NCBI GenBank assembly: GCA_035236585.1 | Contig: CP141139.1 | Span: forward strand, 34,109,217-34,173,216 | Source: Warburgia ugandensis | Taxonomy: Eukaryota; Streptophyta; Magnoliopsida; Canellales; Canellaceae | Direction of reading: 5' to 3' | DNA: 64,000 bases | Shown: positions 39,702 to 52,500 of the stretch, piece after piece | Numbering within the stretch: the first letter of the stretch is position 1 | How the letters are laid out: every line of letters starts with the position of its first letter | The notes under the pieces: model-generated | What the model was told of the DNA's origin: nothing | Database searches by the model: none | The model's input: only the letters and a program-made list of their open reading frames with translations | Translations under genes and position numbers: made by a program

Positions 39702-40089
39702 GAGGAATGATAAATTCAAGTGCACACTTGGATCTTACTTAGTCCAAGTGAGCTTAACTTGCCTCCTTTGTAGATCCAAGACATTCCTCATGTTGGGAAA
39801 GGCTTATATTGGCCAATTAACAAATTCCATATCCATTAGATAATTTATCCTATTTTTTTATTAAGTTAAAAATTGCAGCCATACGTTATCCTATATTTCA
39901 TTATGTTGAAAATCACAACCAAAGAAGCATACAAGAATTAACTAATGGGCTTTAAATATGGTACTTAGCTTATCTAATCTATTCTCAACATGGTGAATGA
40001 TTTAAATCTAAAAAAGGGAAAGCAAGGGGCAATTAAAACACATTTGGGATAAGTAAGATCCAAGTATACATTTGGATTTATCATTTCTC
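39702..40089 (+). mobile_element. MITE with long inverted repeats, Mutator-like by target duplication
   Basis: The left end GAGGAATGATAAATTCAAG is answered by an inverted copy ending CATTTCTC at 40,089. The match runs through ACTTGGATCTTACTTA on both arms and loosely on to about 100 bases. Flanking 9-mers TTATTTATT (39,693-39,701) and TTATTTGTA (40,090-40,098) agree at 7 of 9 places. A 9-base target duplication with long inverted repeats fits a Mutator-like element. There is no coding capacity in 388 bases. Confidence 0.65.
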
Positions 40090-40271
40090 TTATTTGTATA
40101 TAGCTTTTAACCCACCTAGTGTTTGCAATCAAAAGTACAACATATTAGTTGCTATAATAATCCAATATAGACACTAGTATAACTAGTAGACATCCAAAGT
40201 TAGAGCAAGGTACTAATTGTCCAAAGGTCAAGGTGCTTCATGCAAAAGTGAAACTTCATAAGGACGCCCAT

Positions 40272-41367
40272 TAGGAATGATAATGGGGCAAGGCAAGGTA
40301 GGAAAATAGTAACCCACATTGGCCATGGGGCAAAATAATGTGACCCCTGGTGGGCCCAAAGTAGTGAGAAAAACTTGACTACCTGACTCATATTTTATAT
40401 AGAGATATATATACAAAAAAATGCCCATATACTATTATTTGATTAAAAATAAGGATTTTTAAACCCTATCTTTGTTTCTCTTCTTCCTCTTCAGAAAACC
40501 CTACCTTTATCAAGAAAATCAGTGTTCATCATTCTCAGTTGATCTAACTAGCATTTGCCTCTATTTTTCTTTGGTAGTGTTGATATTTTGTTGGCTTCCA
40601 CTATGATCAAAAGGAAAGAGTGGTAGTACTAAGAGGAGTAGGTAATTGTTTAGATTAGATGCCTTTGCTTTTTCTTTCTTGTGATCTCATTATTTGCAAA
40701 AGTTTCTGAATCTGCAGCTAGAGAATTTATCATTACTCTTGATTCTTCTAATTTTTTTGACACTGCTAACAAATATCCTTTCATTGTAGTCAAGTTTTGC
40801 GCCCTTGGTAAATTCAATTTCTTCTTTGTATATGTGCTTTTGTTTTAAGCTATTGATTGATCTATTCCTTATGTGTATCTGTCTTGCTATTTTCTTTTTC
40901 TGAAAATATGATATATTGGATTTTTACTAGGTGCAAATTATAATTTTTTAAAATCTTTTAATTTTTTGTTGCAGATAGGCAAACTATCATATATGTTATA
41001 AATTATAAAAATGATTTCCTTTTTTTTCCCTTAGGTAGTTGTTGAAGTTGACTGATTTCTCTTTTTTGTTTTGTCACTTTGTAATTGAATTTTCTCTCAA
41101 GATTGTTAGATTGATGATTGTTGCTAAGTACCTTTAGTTGTTTATAACTTCATTGTTCTATTTACCAATCTTGAGCAACCCCATTCATAATAGTTGTTAA
41201 GATAGGGCAAGGTAGACCATTGGGTCAAGATGGGTTTTTCATAGTTTGCCCTACCCTAAAATTGGTCGCAAATATCAGTGATGTAGGGAGAGGGGGTGAG
41301 GTAGAGCAAGAAAATCAAATTATTGGGCAAGTGAAAAGCTACCATGCCAATGCTATTACCATTGCTA
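40272..41367 (+). mobile_element. Degraded non-autonomous hAT-like element
   Basis: The left end TAGGAATGATAATGGGGCAA resembles the TAGGGATGGCAATGGGGCGG start found in many plant hAT elements. The right end, read in reverse, is TAGCAATGGTAATAG, an imperfect inverted repeat. The 8-mers ACGCCCAT (40,264-40,271) and ATGCCCCT (41,368-41,375) agree at 6 of 8 places, matching the 8-base hAT target duplication. G-rich subterminal stretches (GGGGCAAGGCAAGG on the left; GGGCAAGG and GGGAGAGGGGG on the right) also fit. No transposase frame is present. Confidence 0.6.
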
Positions 41368-41583
41368 ATGCCCCTTGTAGTTTAGCAATCCTCACTTGTT
41401 TTGATAGAGGCTACCTTTGATTTTTAGTGTGATAAGAAGAGACAAAACTTGTTGTTAGATGCTAATACTATTTTAGTTAATATAAAATATATACTATTTA
41501 CTAAAAGTATTCTACCTCCTGATTTCAAGTAGAGTTAAATAACTGAATTTTTTCAAAGGTAGAGAATAGAGTTGGATTCTCCT

Positions 41584-41624
41584 ACACACACACACACACA
41601 CACACACACGCACGCACACACACA
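41584..41624 (+). repeat. CA microsatellite with CGCA interruptions
   Basis: A (CA)n run interrupted by ACGCACGC toward its right end. Confidence 0.95.
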
Positions 41625-41830
41625 TATTACTTTTTAAAATAAAAGGATGTGTGGGGGTCTATAGTAACCTTCTTACTTCTTACTTCTATACTATATTCCT
41701 AAGCAAAATCTTATTCTACTTTTAAGGGGTAGTTGCATAACTAAATTCCTTATATTAGAACAAATTTGATTTAGTGAGTCCTACATAGAAGTAGAATTCT
41801 ACCTTGACAAGTAAATATTGTCTTTAGATA

Positions 41831-41852
41831 CTCTCTCTCTCTCTCTCTCTCT
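41831..41852 (+). repeat. TC microsatellite, 11 units
   Basis: An uninterrupted CT run of 22 bases. Confidence 0.95.
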
Positions 41853-42739
41853 GAACCATAACGACACTCTACAAGCTAGATTTAGCTACTCATATTACCA
41901 ACAAAACAAAAATAAACTCTCTCTATCCTATATTTGTACATGCACAATGTCACTTGCCCTCTTTCTAGTTGTATATTAAAAGAAAGACGGATCTCTTTTA
42001 CATACATAATTCAAAACTAAATTCTTTATTCCAATGTTATACTTTTTCACACATGCTTGCAGTTATCCATTTCCTAAGTGTGGTGCAGGGATAGGAAAAA
42101 GATGAAGATATCAACACTAAAAAGAAGAAGAAGTAGATAAATGCTCAATAGTTAAAACTATATGGATGATATCTAGATCTAACAAAACCAAACAAAATAA
42201 AAGGTAATATGTTGCCTCAAGTTACAAACATAATATCGGAACCATTTAGTTGTTAATTATATCTTAGATAGCCAATAACCCATAGAGTTGATTGATCCTA
42301 ATAGAGCTATTTGGCATGAAATAACAAACTATAGACTAAGTTATTCTTGATTATGATTTTCTCCCAACCATTAACAGCCTTAAACCATGTGTGACATTAT
42401 TTGCAACAAAATCACAATCTAGGTGTATGTGGTAAATGTGTTATTATTTATTACATGTGGAGCAATGAACTAGTAGGTGAGCTCATTTTAATTACCATTG
42501 AGGCATCTTACTTTTGCATGATATCCTCAAGTGTGATTGATCCAAAACTAGTCACCTGATTTTTTCTACATTAGATATCTAGTAGTCCTAGCATCTGAAT
42601 AACATGTATTCTAGTTGAAAAGGACCATCCATTTATAAAGTTTTAGATCATGTGCTTCTAATGACCAAAAGTACATTAATTTAGATGCTACAATTTAAAC
42701 TATAATATTTTTCAGTCTAGTAGATATCTAATGTGGGAA

Positions 42740-43130
42740 GAATGAATGGTTGGAATGAACATTTGGATCCACTTTGTAAAGGTTGTGTGCCTTCCAATAA
42801 CTGAACTAGGGTTGAGCTTGGCCTCATTAAGCCAGTAAATAAGTAAGCAAGTTTCAAGCAAAGGGCTAATAACATAACTAAAATTGAATCATACAAAATT
42901 TTGACCAACCCAGATCTCATATTAGGATTGCACACATAGGAAATTGGCAAACCCCATCCAAGCACATCGTTTGAGTTAAAAGACGTGTGATGACTCCAAT
43001 TGTTTAAGAGATCAAAGATCCAAATTTTAGATTTTCTCCATCTAGGATCATCATGCACATAGAAATCTATATTAGCTACATATGATTGAGTCAATAACGT
43101 ACCTTTTAAAGCTATGGAAGTCCTCATCAA
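42740..43130 (-). pseudogene. Remnant of a BAHD acyltransferase-like gene (C-terminal part)
   Basis: The minus-strand frame of 137 residues has NNWSHHTSFNSNDVLGWGLPI, which lines up with the conserved SW....DFGWG.P region of BAHD acyltransferases, and about 14 residues later GLVKILYDSILVMLLALCLK, like the GLV.ILP....G..V...L strand that follows in that family. BAHD enzymes transfer acyl groups from CoA to plant metabolites. The Asp-Phe of DFGWG is replaced here. The catalytic HxxxD half (N-terminal, about 250 residues) is not found upstream, and the region beyond 43,130 has no related frame. So this is at best a truncated remnant. The match is from memory of the family and could be chance. 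Confidence 0.4.
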
Positions 43131-46100
43131 TCCACCTTATTGTGATCTCGAGCTTTTTCCAAAATCTTGAATCTTCACTTCATGTAAAGGCGTCCGGCTC
43201 CAACTACAAGAGAAAGCACTTGCAGTAGAGAGAGAGGTAGGGAGGTTCATTTTCCTCTAGAATGGCTCCGAAGTTTTCCACCTTAGATGGAGTATAAACC
43301 CCCACATGTGTAGTTATATAGGTGAGGTTCCAATTAGAAAACTCTCTATGGCACCAACTCCTTTGACTCGCCCATCTCATATAACCTTTTAATTTTATTA
43401 ATGACAAGTTAATATGTGATCTCTTAGGTTCCTTTAATTGCAATGATCTTGTAACTTGATAATAGCTAGCTTAGTAGGTTCCACCCCATCATAATTCGAA
43501 TATAGCAACCATAGTCCAACTAAGACTTTCTAGGTTTCACCCAAATCATCATTAGAAAATTCAAGGGGGCACCCTACATATGTGGACACACTAGTGATGT
43601 CATAAATATATATTAAAGAGATTTAATAACATAATCAAGTATTCCATCACCAACTACATAGCCACAAATTAAGTAAATTACTATCTTAACCTTATCTAAT
43701 CAAATTATTACCTTTTGAGTTATTTTGCCAAATTGCCTCCCACATGTCCTATTCACTTATGTATTTATGTAGGTGTGTGGATTACACATACTAGACACCT
43801 CACATGCACAAGCTCTTGTGGGCCCCTTTATCTAATAGTGACTTTACAAAATCAATTTGATGAATTCTTTTATCAAATACCATGCATGCATTTCTCTAGT
43901 CTACTAATGAGCTCTACTTGAATATTTGTTCCAAAGAGTGTGGGTCCCGTATTGAGCATGCCATACTCTCTCTTAATCTAATATATATTCCAAAATAGCT
44001 TGTATTAATTTTATAGTTTTTACCTTTCAATATTTTAAGAACAAATATGAGCTTAATTTAAGCTACTAACCTCTCAAGTCTAAGAGCATATATAAATGGT
44101 TATGCTATGTTTAAAATATTCCTTCAATTATGTCCACTATATGTTCTTACATATTGAGACCATGTCATATTTGTAAATACACATTTATACACCATGATGT
44201 ATGTCTCAAGTGTCTACATAGATGGTTGAAAATGATAATATCCAATCTTATTGGTGGTATCAAATTTAGCAAGTTGTCCCAAATGTGGATTTCCAATCGC
44301 ATTTTCACTCCAGGACATTTTTAGATTTACAAGGATTCTAAATTCTATTTCTCCTTTTCCTATGAATCTTCATCACCTTCACATGGAATTTTTGCAATGT
44401 TCCCAAGAGATTTTGTTGTCATCTTATGATTTACCATTAAGTATAACAATAATATATACAATAACTATAAACTAACACCCTATGCTGTAGAGTTGACATT
44501 CAAGTGAATCTTATTGATTACTTCATCATTTGATAAACTAATTAAAAAAAAAGTTAATTTTAGGATTATGTGGGCATACATTCCTAACACCAACATCCCT
44601 CAAAGTTTTGATAGATGTTCTCCCACTCATTGAGTGTGCGGAACATGTCTAATACTTGAAGCTTCCAAACTATGTTCATATACTAGTGTATACAAACAAA
44701 TTCACAAAATCAGTTTTACAAAAAGAGGAATGATATTTGTCTTTAAGGGAGACACTACTTTTCTAGGAGATTGAGTGATTTTTGGATGGTCTAACCCACT
44801 TACCATATTCCTTAATACTTAAAACTAAAAAAGCAAAGAAAATAATGCTCTTCACATGTACCCTAAACAAAGGTGGGCGAACAAGATAAATGGCTTGGAT
44901 ATAGAATAAAGATGTTTAGGAGTTTGTGAATATCACTGCTCTTGTAAAAATACATTGTATTATAAAAAAACATATTTTTTTCTTTTGAGAAAAGGTAAGT
45001 TTATTGGATGGGGAAGAAGAACCCTTCCTGTAGGTGTGCATGAGATGTATCCCTAATTGAGATGGTCGCAGTACATGTGGTGTATCCCTAATTGGAATGA
45101 TCGGGGGAAGGACTTGTATACAGTACTGTGCCAAAACTAAAAACATAACAAAGAGTAGGTCTAACTGTTCAGGAGTTGCTCTTCTATGTACTTATAATCC
45201 ATATATTAGGTGGATGGCAGGATTCTTTGATAGTTGGTTCTAATGAAAATTTAAAGGCCCTTAATTATCCATTGCAAGGCCCAATATACGGCTATTTGGA
45301 TCCTCCAACTCTCCAGCAAGCTATCCTCTTTGTATTTTTGCTTTTGAACTATATTCCACGCGGACTTTGTCCCTTGTTACTTTTCAAGGATAAGCCTACA
45401 CATTTCCTAAGTTGGCAAGATGTATTTGGGAAGTACTGTCCATTTGAAATGTCAAGTGGGCTCGAGTAAAGTTTTCTGCGTCCAACTTGGGCTTCAAATT
45501 ACATTTGAAGTAGAAGTTCTAGCAAGTCTGACAGAAAATAGATTAGCTAGCAAAATTTCTGAAGTATTACTAATTTGTTAATTATATCGGCATAATTCGT
45601 TAGCTGATGATCTTTCAAAACTATTGGTTTACCAAAGCCGCAAAAGAGTCAAGTCAGAATCAAGCACAACTTAGTGGTCGGCCCAGCCATCTGCTAAAAG
45701 GGCTACAAGTCATCCCTACGTTATGAAGAAATGTTTTCTGTTTAGTTGGTTAGTTGCGTTTCCATTCTCTACTCCTTGAAGTCCAAGTTTGGGCCGTGCT
45801 ATTACATATGGAATTAATATAGTCCAGCTACTCCAACAAGGCTTAACTGGACTTGCTTATGACACTTAGGAGGCCTGACATTATTAACAGAGGGGCTTAT
45901 GTTCGTTTGAATTCTTCTTTACAGATTCTAGATTATATAATTAACAAGCATTATTGCCACGAGGCAAGTCTGCTTTGAGAAGTTTCTAGTCTCGGACCTT
46001 TACCTTGTGGGTGAAATTTTGCAATTCAGATCACAAAAACACAACGAGGAGAAAAGAGCTAAGACGGGGAGAGAGAGTGAATCCTTTGATATTACGTGCT

Positions 46101-47333
46101 AAAGGTTTTATGAGGCCTTCTTTAAGTTCCTACTTTTACCGAAGTTAGAGATGTGTTGCATTGATGCCATGAGTTGCATGGTCGATCTTACGGTTGGATA
46201 TAGAGATTAAGGGCAGTTATACAATTGATGTTTCCAAGAGCGGCTGAAAATGTTGTTTTGGTGCCTACTTGTTCTGTGATCTAAACCGTCGATCATCTCA
46301 GTCTTGCTAAAGTTGGTGGTTCACCAAAATATTTGTTTGTGTGTTTTAGTTCTTGTTGGATTCTCATGTACTAGAGTATACATTGCAAAGGAAGTGACAG
46401 ATCATCTCTTTCTGTATCTCCACTTATGTAGGGCCAGGGGAGGGCTCCTCCCTCTATCAATCTAAACTAAATTTTCATTTCAGAACCATATATCCATTTA
46501 ATATCTCGAAACTAGGGGCCTACAAGTTTTATATGGAACTAGATATTAATGCATAGCAGTTTATCTCTAGTAAGGAAAATTGAGAGAAAAATTTGAGATC
46601 ATCAATTAAGAAAGCCCTGCTACTGCTGGCTCATATGCTTCGGGAGAAGAATATGCGTCTCCATCAGATATATAAGTGTGCCTCAATCGCACAAAAACAT
46701 CCTTGTGTCGATGTTTCAAGTACAACTGCTTAAATGTGAAGCTTAGACAAAAATGAGGCAATCAGCAAACAATAAATAAAAAGCCGCCTCCTCTCGCATG
46801 CTGGCTTGGCTACTCCAATTGCCACAACCATGGAACCTTGCACACACCTTTTTCAAGAATTTTGGACAACTCGTTCTTTATCTGTCCACTTTCCTGTTGG
46901 CACATAGTCCACATTATTGCTGCCCAGCATCAAGCTGGTATTTCTCAATTAGAAGATGAGTTTAGAAACTTGATTTAAGATGCATTCAACAGATTCGACG
47001 AAGCTTCACTAATGGAGTAAAACCAAAACCCAAAGTTGGGTCCCATAGAAGGAGGTTTAATATTCCTGTGATGGACACAAACAAAGGGTAATCAAGCGCA
47101 AGGATGATAGTAGAATATATATTTGGTTTTCTATGTTAATGTAATAATATAGTTAAAAACAACTTAGTTTCGTGTGCCTTCCGACCAACTTGCGGGAGGA
47201 TCTTCATACAATAACAATCAAATTGACCGCAGATACTGTTAATTAACTTACACGAGACGGTAGATAACGAATTAGATTACATCATTCCCTTTGTATATGT
47301 ATGGAGGTGGCTCATCAATGAGACAAACATGCG

Positions 47334-47336
<3 letters not shown>
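43131..47336. other. No gene recognised
   Basis: Many short frames, for example 43,204-43,443, 44,916-45,146 and 45,176-45,469, none with a known motif. From about 45,000 the GC content rises slightly and the sequence looks less repetitive. A phrase TGTATCCCTAATTG occurs twice at 45,048-45,096. Confidence 0.5.

Positions 47337-47402
<66 letters not shown>
47337..47402 (+). repeat. GA microsatellite, 33 units
   Basis: An uninterrupted (GA)33 run. The minus-strand frame across it (47,272-47,640) is Ser-Leu repeat and is not a gene. Confidence 0.97.
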
Positions 47403-47406
<4 letters not shown>

Positions 47407-47634
47407 CTTGCAGAAAATGAACTCAAACTCTACTTGAAAGTGCAGGACCCGAGTCAACTCATCTGAGTCACTCAAGATTCTATAAACACTAGACACAAAC
47501 ACTTCAGGTAATTTTGGGACGCAGAGATTATAAGTCAAGCACATGCAGATACACAAAATTAGCAAATTGGATATATTTCCTATAAGTTTCAGGAGTAGAC
47601 GTTTATGAGCGGTCTGATAAGATAGACACTCATT

Positions 47635-47826
47635 GGCCAATAAATATCTAGCATAGTTAGCTGGAGACAGCTCGTTAGCTCTCCTGATATATGGTAATCG
47701 CAGGTTTGAGTTGCCACTTTCTCCTTTGGGTGGGATCTAGATTTAGGAGTGTTTGCTGGAAGAGTGTGAGAGTGACTTGTTTTGCAATTCCTCGCTGTAT
47801 AAAAAAAGAAAAAGGAAAAAGAAGAG
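47635..47826 (+). mobile_element. Candidate tRNA-derived SINE
   Basis: A tRNA-like head (TAGCTGGAGACAGCTCGTTA near 47,656 as box A region, GGTTTGAGTTGCC near 47,703 as a box B with the GGTTNGANT pattern) is followed by about 100 bases without a known match and an A-rich tail (47,800-47,826). The 12-mers TAGACACTCATT (47,623-47,634) and TAGACACTAATT (47,827-47,838) flank it and differ at one base. This is the normal target-duplication form of a SINE. The body does not look like Au. The start is set by the duplication, about 20 bases upstream of the tRNA-like head. Confidence 0.6.
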
Positions 47827-47838
47827 TAGACACTAATT

Positions 47839-49473
47839 CATGATGGTGATCTTTTATTCTTTCTCTTTATTTTAGATCCAAGCTATTTATTGTGTTTGGA
47901 ATTGCTTGGATGGGCTACAAAACAAATTTCATTCCCATTTGATGCTTTCAACACATGATTCTTTGAGTTAAAAATCACAACTATCGGTTCTTTTTTAAAA
48001 CCCAAACAATTAGGATCATCCAAATACATTGGTTTTTTGCGTTATAGCTAATTTCTATACATCCAGCAAAATAAATAGATTAGATTCTTCAAGAACAAGA
48101 CTGCAGGGGCAGCGTCTACTCTATCAGATGCTCACGAACATGTACTTCTAGCATGACTCTAAATTTTAGTCGATCAGAGAATTACGCATTAATACAGTAG
48201 TTGCTGGGCCGAACAACACGGGGACACGTTTTCTTGTTGAATCTAATTAACTTAACCAAGGTAAACTCAGCTTGTTTTAGATTTCTAGTACCATGATCAA
48301 CGCCCATTTAGAAGTCTCTCGTGATTGAAACAATGAAAATAACAGCAAAAACAATTTGAAACTTCGTGGAAAATAGTTTCTAACATTCGACCAGCATTTT
48401 AAATTACTTTTAGGAAATTCCATACACTTTTGGAAGTACGTAAATCAGTACAGACAACCTAACAGGAGCTGGCATGGATGCTCATGGGACGACGAAAAAA
48501 GTCTCATTTCCTAGTGGGAAAGGAAAGGGAGACATGTAAATAGAGAGTGATGATTGTCAACATTCTTATCTCATTTTCTTTCGCCTCTCCTTGTCATTTG
48601 CATTGACTCTTCTACCGTCGCTGCTTTTAGATTTTTCAAACGAAGAAGAAAGGAGAAAAGCAGGGAGTGTTTGGACTTATAGTAAGAGATTCACTCGTGC
48701 ATCATTTATATTGCCAGAAGTAAATGTGACAAGTTGCACGTAATGGATATAAAAAATAGGAAAAGGATTGTAGTTCTCATACTATCCAAGGTAGTGGGGT
48801 CATCCGTCTCTATCAGTATCGTAAATGGGGCGTTTGTATGGTGATCGAAACTGACCTTTCCTGAAACCTGAATAGTGGGCATCTATTCAGATATTTCCTT
48901 AATGAGATAGACAACCTTTAACTCAATTAATGAATGCTAAACACTTTTATAATTGGCTATTAATATTTTAATTAGAAGCTAATTGGATGTCATTGATTGG
49001 ACAGGAATTAAAAGCTTCTAGATTGTAGATATGGAATGTGTATGGTCAAGATCTGGCAATCTCTATGAAGAGGATAGTGTTAGGACTACTGAGTTGGGTC
49101 TTAGTAATGCATAGAAAGTGTTGAGATACGTCGGCCTCATTTATTTGATTTACAGATTTCACAAGCTTAGTTTTGTTGAGCACGACCTACATAATACATG
49201 TTCTTATGGCAATGAAGGCATCAAGTAGTGTTACGTGCCTTCTCCATCGCTGTTATTAGTTGAATGAACCGTTGTTTTTCTTATCTGTTGATATGGTTCT
49301 GTATCAGCTGTCGGTGATGTACGAAGTTCTATAGGCCAAAAGTACTAAACGGATCGATATACAAGCATGTAAACCAGTATGAAAGCAAACCTTGCAAAGT
49401 CATTGCTATAATCAATGGATTAAAATACTTCGGATCTTTTCTTAGTCTCTAATTCCTCACCAAGGTACTCTAT

Positions 49474-49514
<41 letters not shown>

Positions 49515-52500
49515 TTTAGGGACTAGTTGAAGCGGATGCCAAAAAAAGATAATTCTATTGGTACGATACTTGTCTTACTAGACAACAAGAATCCTTCTTT
49601 TCTCATTCCAATTATATCTGTATTACTGATCGCTACTTGGAGAGTCTCTGATGCCTCCATACTTACAGATCACGACCAGCAATTGTTTGGCTGCTCCCAA
49701 AATTCCCTGTGATATGGGAGGTAAGCTTAAGTCTGTCATTTTACAAGGACGGACGTATTTTTATGACAGAATATTTGATGCACGACTGAAACATGGCATA
49801 CGGAGAAGGATGTTAGGAACGTCCTACATAGGGCATGCCTTCCTTGCAGTTGTTGTAACAAAATGTGGAAAAAATTAAAAAAAGGCTACCCGAGGCTGAA
49901 AGTCCTTGATCTCGAAGGACAGATAGAATACAAAAGTTGTGTATAATTCTAGGTAAAAGGTCATTCCCAAGAATCAGCCATGAAAAAGCTTTCCCACGAC
50001 TACCTATCTCCTCATCTCCCTAGAGCCCAAATAGAATTCAGATAATCAAGTTTAAATACAGTTTTAAGATTAGTTCATCATAATTCTGGTGTGCTAAAAT
50101 TAATTCATTCCCCTTCTGGTAACTAGTCTCATCTATTTCCGGTAGCTTGAGTAAATGACAAGTTTGAAAACAATGCCATCCTAAAATGACCAAAAGTCAC
50201 AGGTAGGTATTAACTGGGTTCGGATGTCTGTTATGACAAGAAGTGTGATACTGTTCCAAGTTGCGTGTTCCACTTATCCTAGAATGACTGTTTTGGGTGT
50301 TTACAAATGCAGTAAATATGAAGAGGGTGGGGCTTGTACATAAGCTGTACCTTGAGGCTCATTTCCAATGATCAATCTCTTAATCCTGCATAAAGACGTG
50401 TATTTTTTCTGAATATTCAAAAGGAACCATTGATCTTGCTGATCATCATACGGTGACCGAACATATCCAAAATCAAGACTTAATGGATCAAGGTGGATTA
50501 ACCGTTGTAGGCTGGATTTATATTGTGCCCTTATCTGGACATGCCCAATCATGCAAAGTGGATATCGTGGTGCTCCGACCACAAAGTGGTTAATGGGGAA
50601 AGACCAAGGGAGAGAAACTACAAGCAAAGTCCAAAGCAATCTGTCAAATTGTAGAAGAAATGAATTTTGGTTGTTTGAGGACACCCCAATTTTTGGAAGC
50701 GTGCCATTTCTTTGTGTACAAAGATGCAAAAACTTTATGACTTTCGTATCTATTCTGTAATTTCTTTAGGTTAAGGTTTGTATCTGATAGACTCGTGGGC
50801 TCTCTACGAAAGGCCCAAATATAGTATTTATCATACTTTAAATTGGTTACGGGAATGTCATACGTCCTAGGTCTGGAAAAGGGAATGAAAATCAGAAAAG
50901 ATGCTACACATGGTTGGCGGATACCTAATTTTGAAGTGACTATAACCTTTCCTTGTCAAGAAATTAGTATTAAAATGGTTGAATGACTTCGTAGCCAAGT
51001 AAGTTTCCATAATAATCAAACGATAATGTCGAGCTTGTTCAGCTTGTCAAACACAACGTCGTATGCAGATTAGATGCTTCACGTGACCCAGACCACAGAC
51101 TCAAGGTTTTGGAGCTACTGTGAACAAATCTGTGTTGCAATCATCTCAAGCAATCCCCTGAACAGCGATCTCTGCTTTTGTGTGAGGATAACTGTTTTTT
51201 TTCTTTTTTTCAAACAAGCATTTCTCATTCTCTGTCTTTCATGAATTTTTCTAATCCCAGGCATTCTTCATCTACAATCCTCTTAAAACCATCGTACCCT
51301 GCAACCCAAGGAAGATTTGGAATGTCCCATGCATTACGTCGAGTAGAGAGCCCAGACCAAAAGAGGCAGGAGATGCAGTGAGAGGATTCAGAAGATCTGT
51401 TCATCGCACACGGATGGTTGAAAACTTGGAACAGGCAAAGGTCCCCGTTCAATGACCAAAATCACATCCTCTTTTGGATGTCAGAATCGACTAATCAGCA
51501 TGATTGTAGGTTATTAGACATAAAATGTTAGTGAAAGCAGATGAACTGGCTGGATCAACCAGAAGCTAGATCCATTATGTAAAAGAGGGTTACTTCACGG
51601 TAAACTTTCCATGTGGTCATGCTCCACTTTTGCGGTATAATATGACAGCTTAGTTGGAAAATCCTAATTAACGATTAATAAAATCCATTTTTTACTAACA
51701 TTGGCAGCATCTACAAGATTATAATATATTTTTATTGCAATGACTAGGATAACTATGAGATGTTTTTGCGCCATCTGTTATGTCAGAACGTTTCTAGTAC
51801 ACAATGGGTTAATCACAGTTCGCCACTTTTATAGCCAGATGTGATCTTGGATTGATGACCGGCTTGTATCTGCTCAAGCTACTCATCCATTAGTAGAGTC
51901 GACTGCATAAACGATGCATTTAATTGAAATCTAGCAAAGAGATTTTGGTTTTTGTTTTCCCTTTTAGAAGAGGAAGGGGTTTTAGTGACTGGATGATGTT
52001 ACCGGGTTGAAGAAGAAGAAGAAGAAAAGGAAATTGGGTTTTTTTTTTTTTTTCTCTCATAGCCTTTTTTCGGGGGGAGAGAGAGAGACTAATGTTGTAT
52101 TTTAAAATTTTAATACTAATGTAGGGAAACTTTGTCATTTGAGAGAACATGAGAAGAAGATGGGTTGCACTTGGAACCCACTTATTAGCTCTGTCTTAGG
52201 ATTTTTCAGAAAATGGGATAGAAGAGCTACATTTATCCCCTCCTAGAAGTTGAAATCATACATTCTACTATTTTTTTTTTGTGGGAGGGGAGTAATAAGA
52301 AATTAGTCGTAGTTTGGACGGTTTGACAATCTTTTCCCTTTTAAATACATATAGATATATTGCAACATTATTTTGATGTATTAAAAAGATTATTAATAGT
52401 CGATATTTGTTTCACATACACATTGTCACATGTATTTCTATACCATGAAACTAGACACTAAAGGATATGGTTTCTTCAAAGAATGAATACTTACAATAGC

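Larger units (their letters stand above)
41376..42716. other. No gene recognised; simple repeats
   Basis: Contains a CA microsatellite with a CG-containing centre at 41,584-41,624 and a TC run at 41,831-41,852. The rest is AT-rich with no coding frame. Confidence 0.6.

Noticed and set aside
44990-45150. T-run, then GAGAAAAGGTAAGTTTATTG and two TGTATCCCTAATTG words, like a reversed SINE or LINE tail
   Set aside because: No promoter boxes, no target duplication, and no family I can name.
45176-45660. 97-residue frame followed by a stretch like an RNase H end (HNSLADDLSKLL)
   Set aside because: The match to a retroelement RNase H is too weak and lacks the other motifs.
47272-47640. 122-residue minus-strand reading frame
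   Set aside because: Held open by the GA microsatellite; no known motif.
49527-49878. Two overlapping plus-strand frames of 61 and 75 residues
   Set aside because: No motif; could be chance frames in a region of slightly higher GC.
50301-50729. 142-residue minus-strand reading frame
   Set aside because: Long for this window, but I find no family motif, signal peptide or intron pattern around it; not enough for a gene call.
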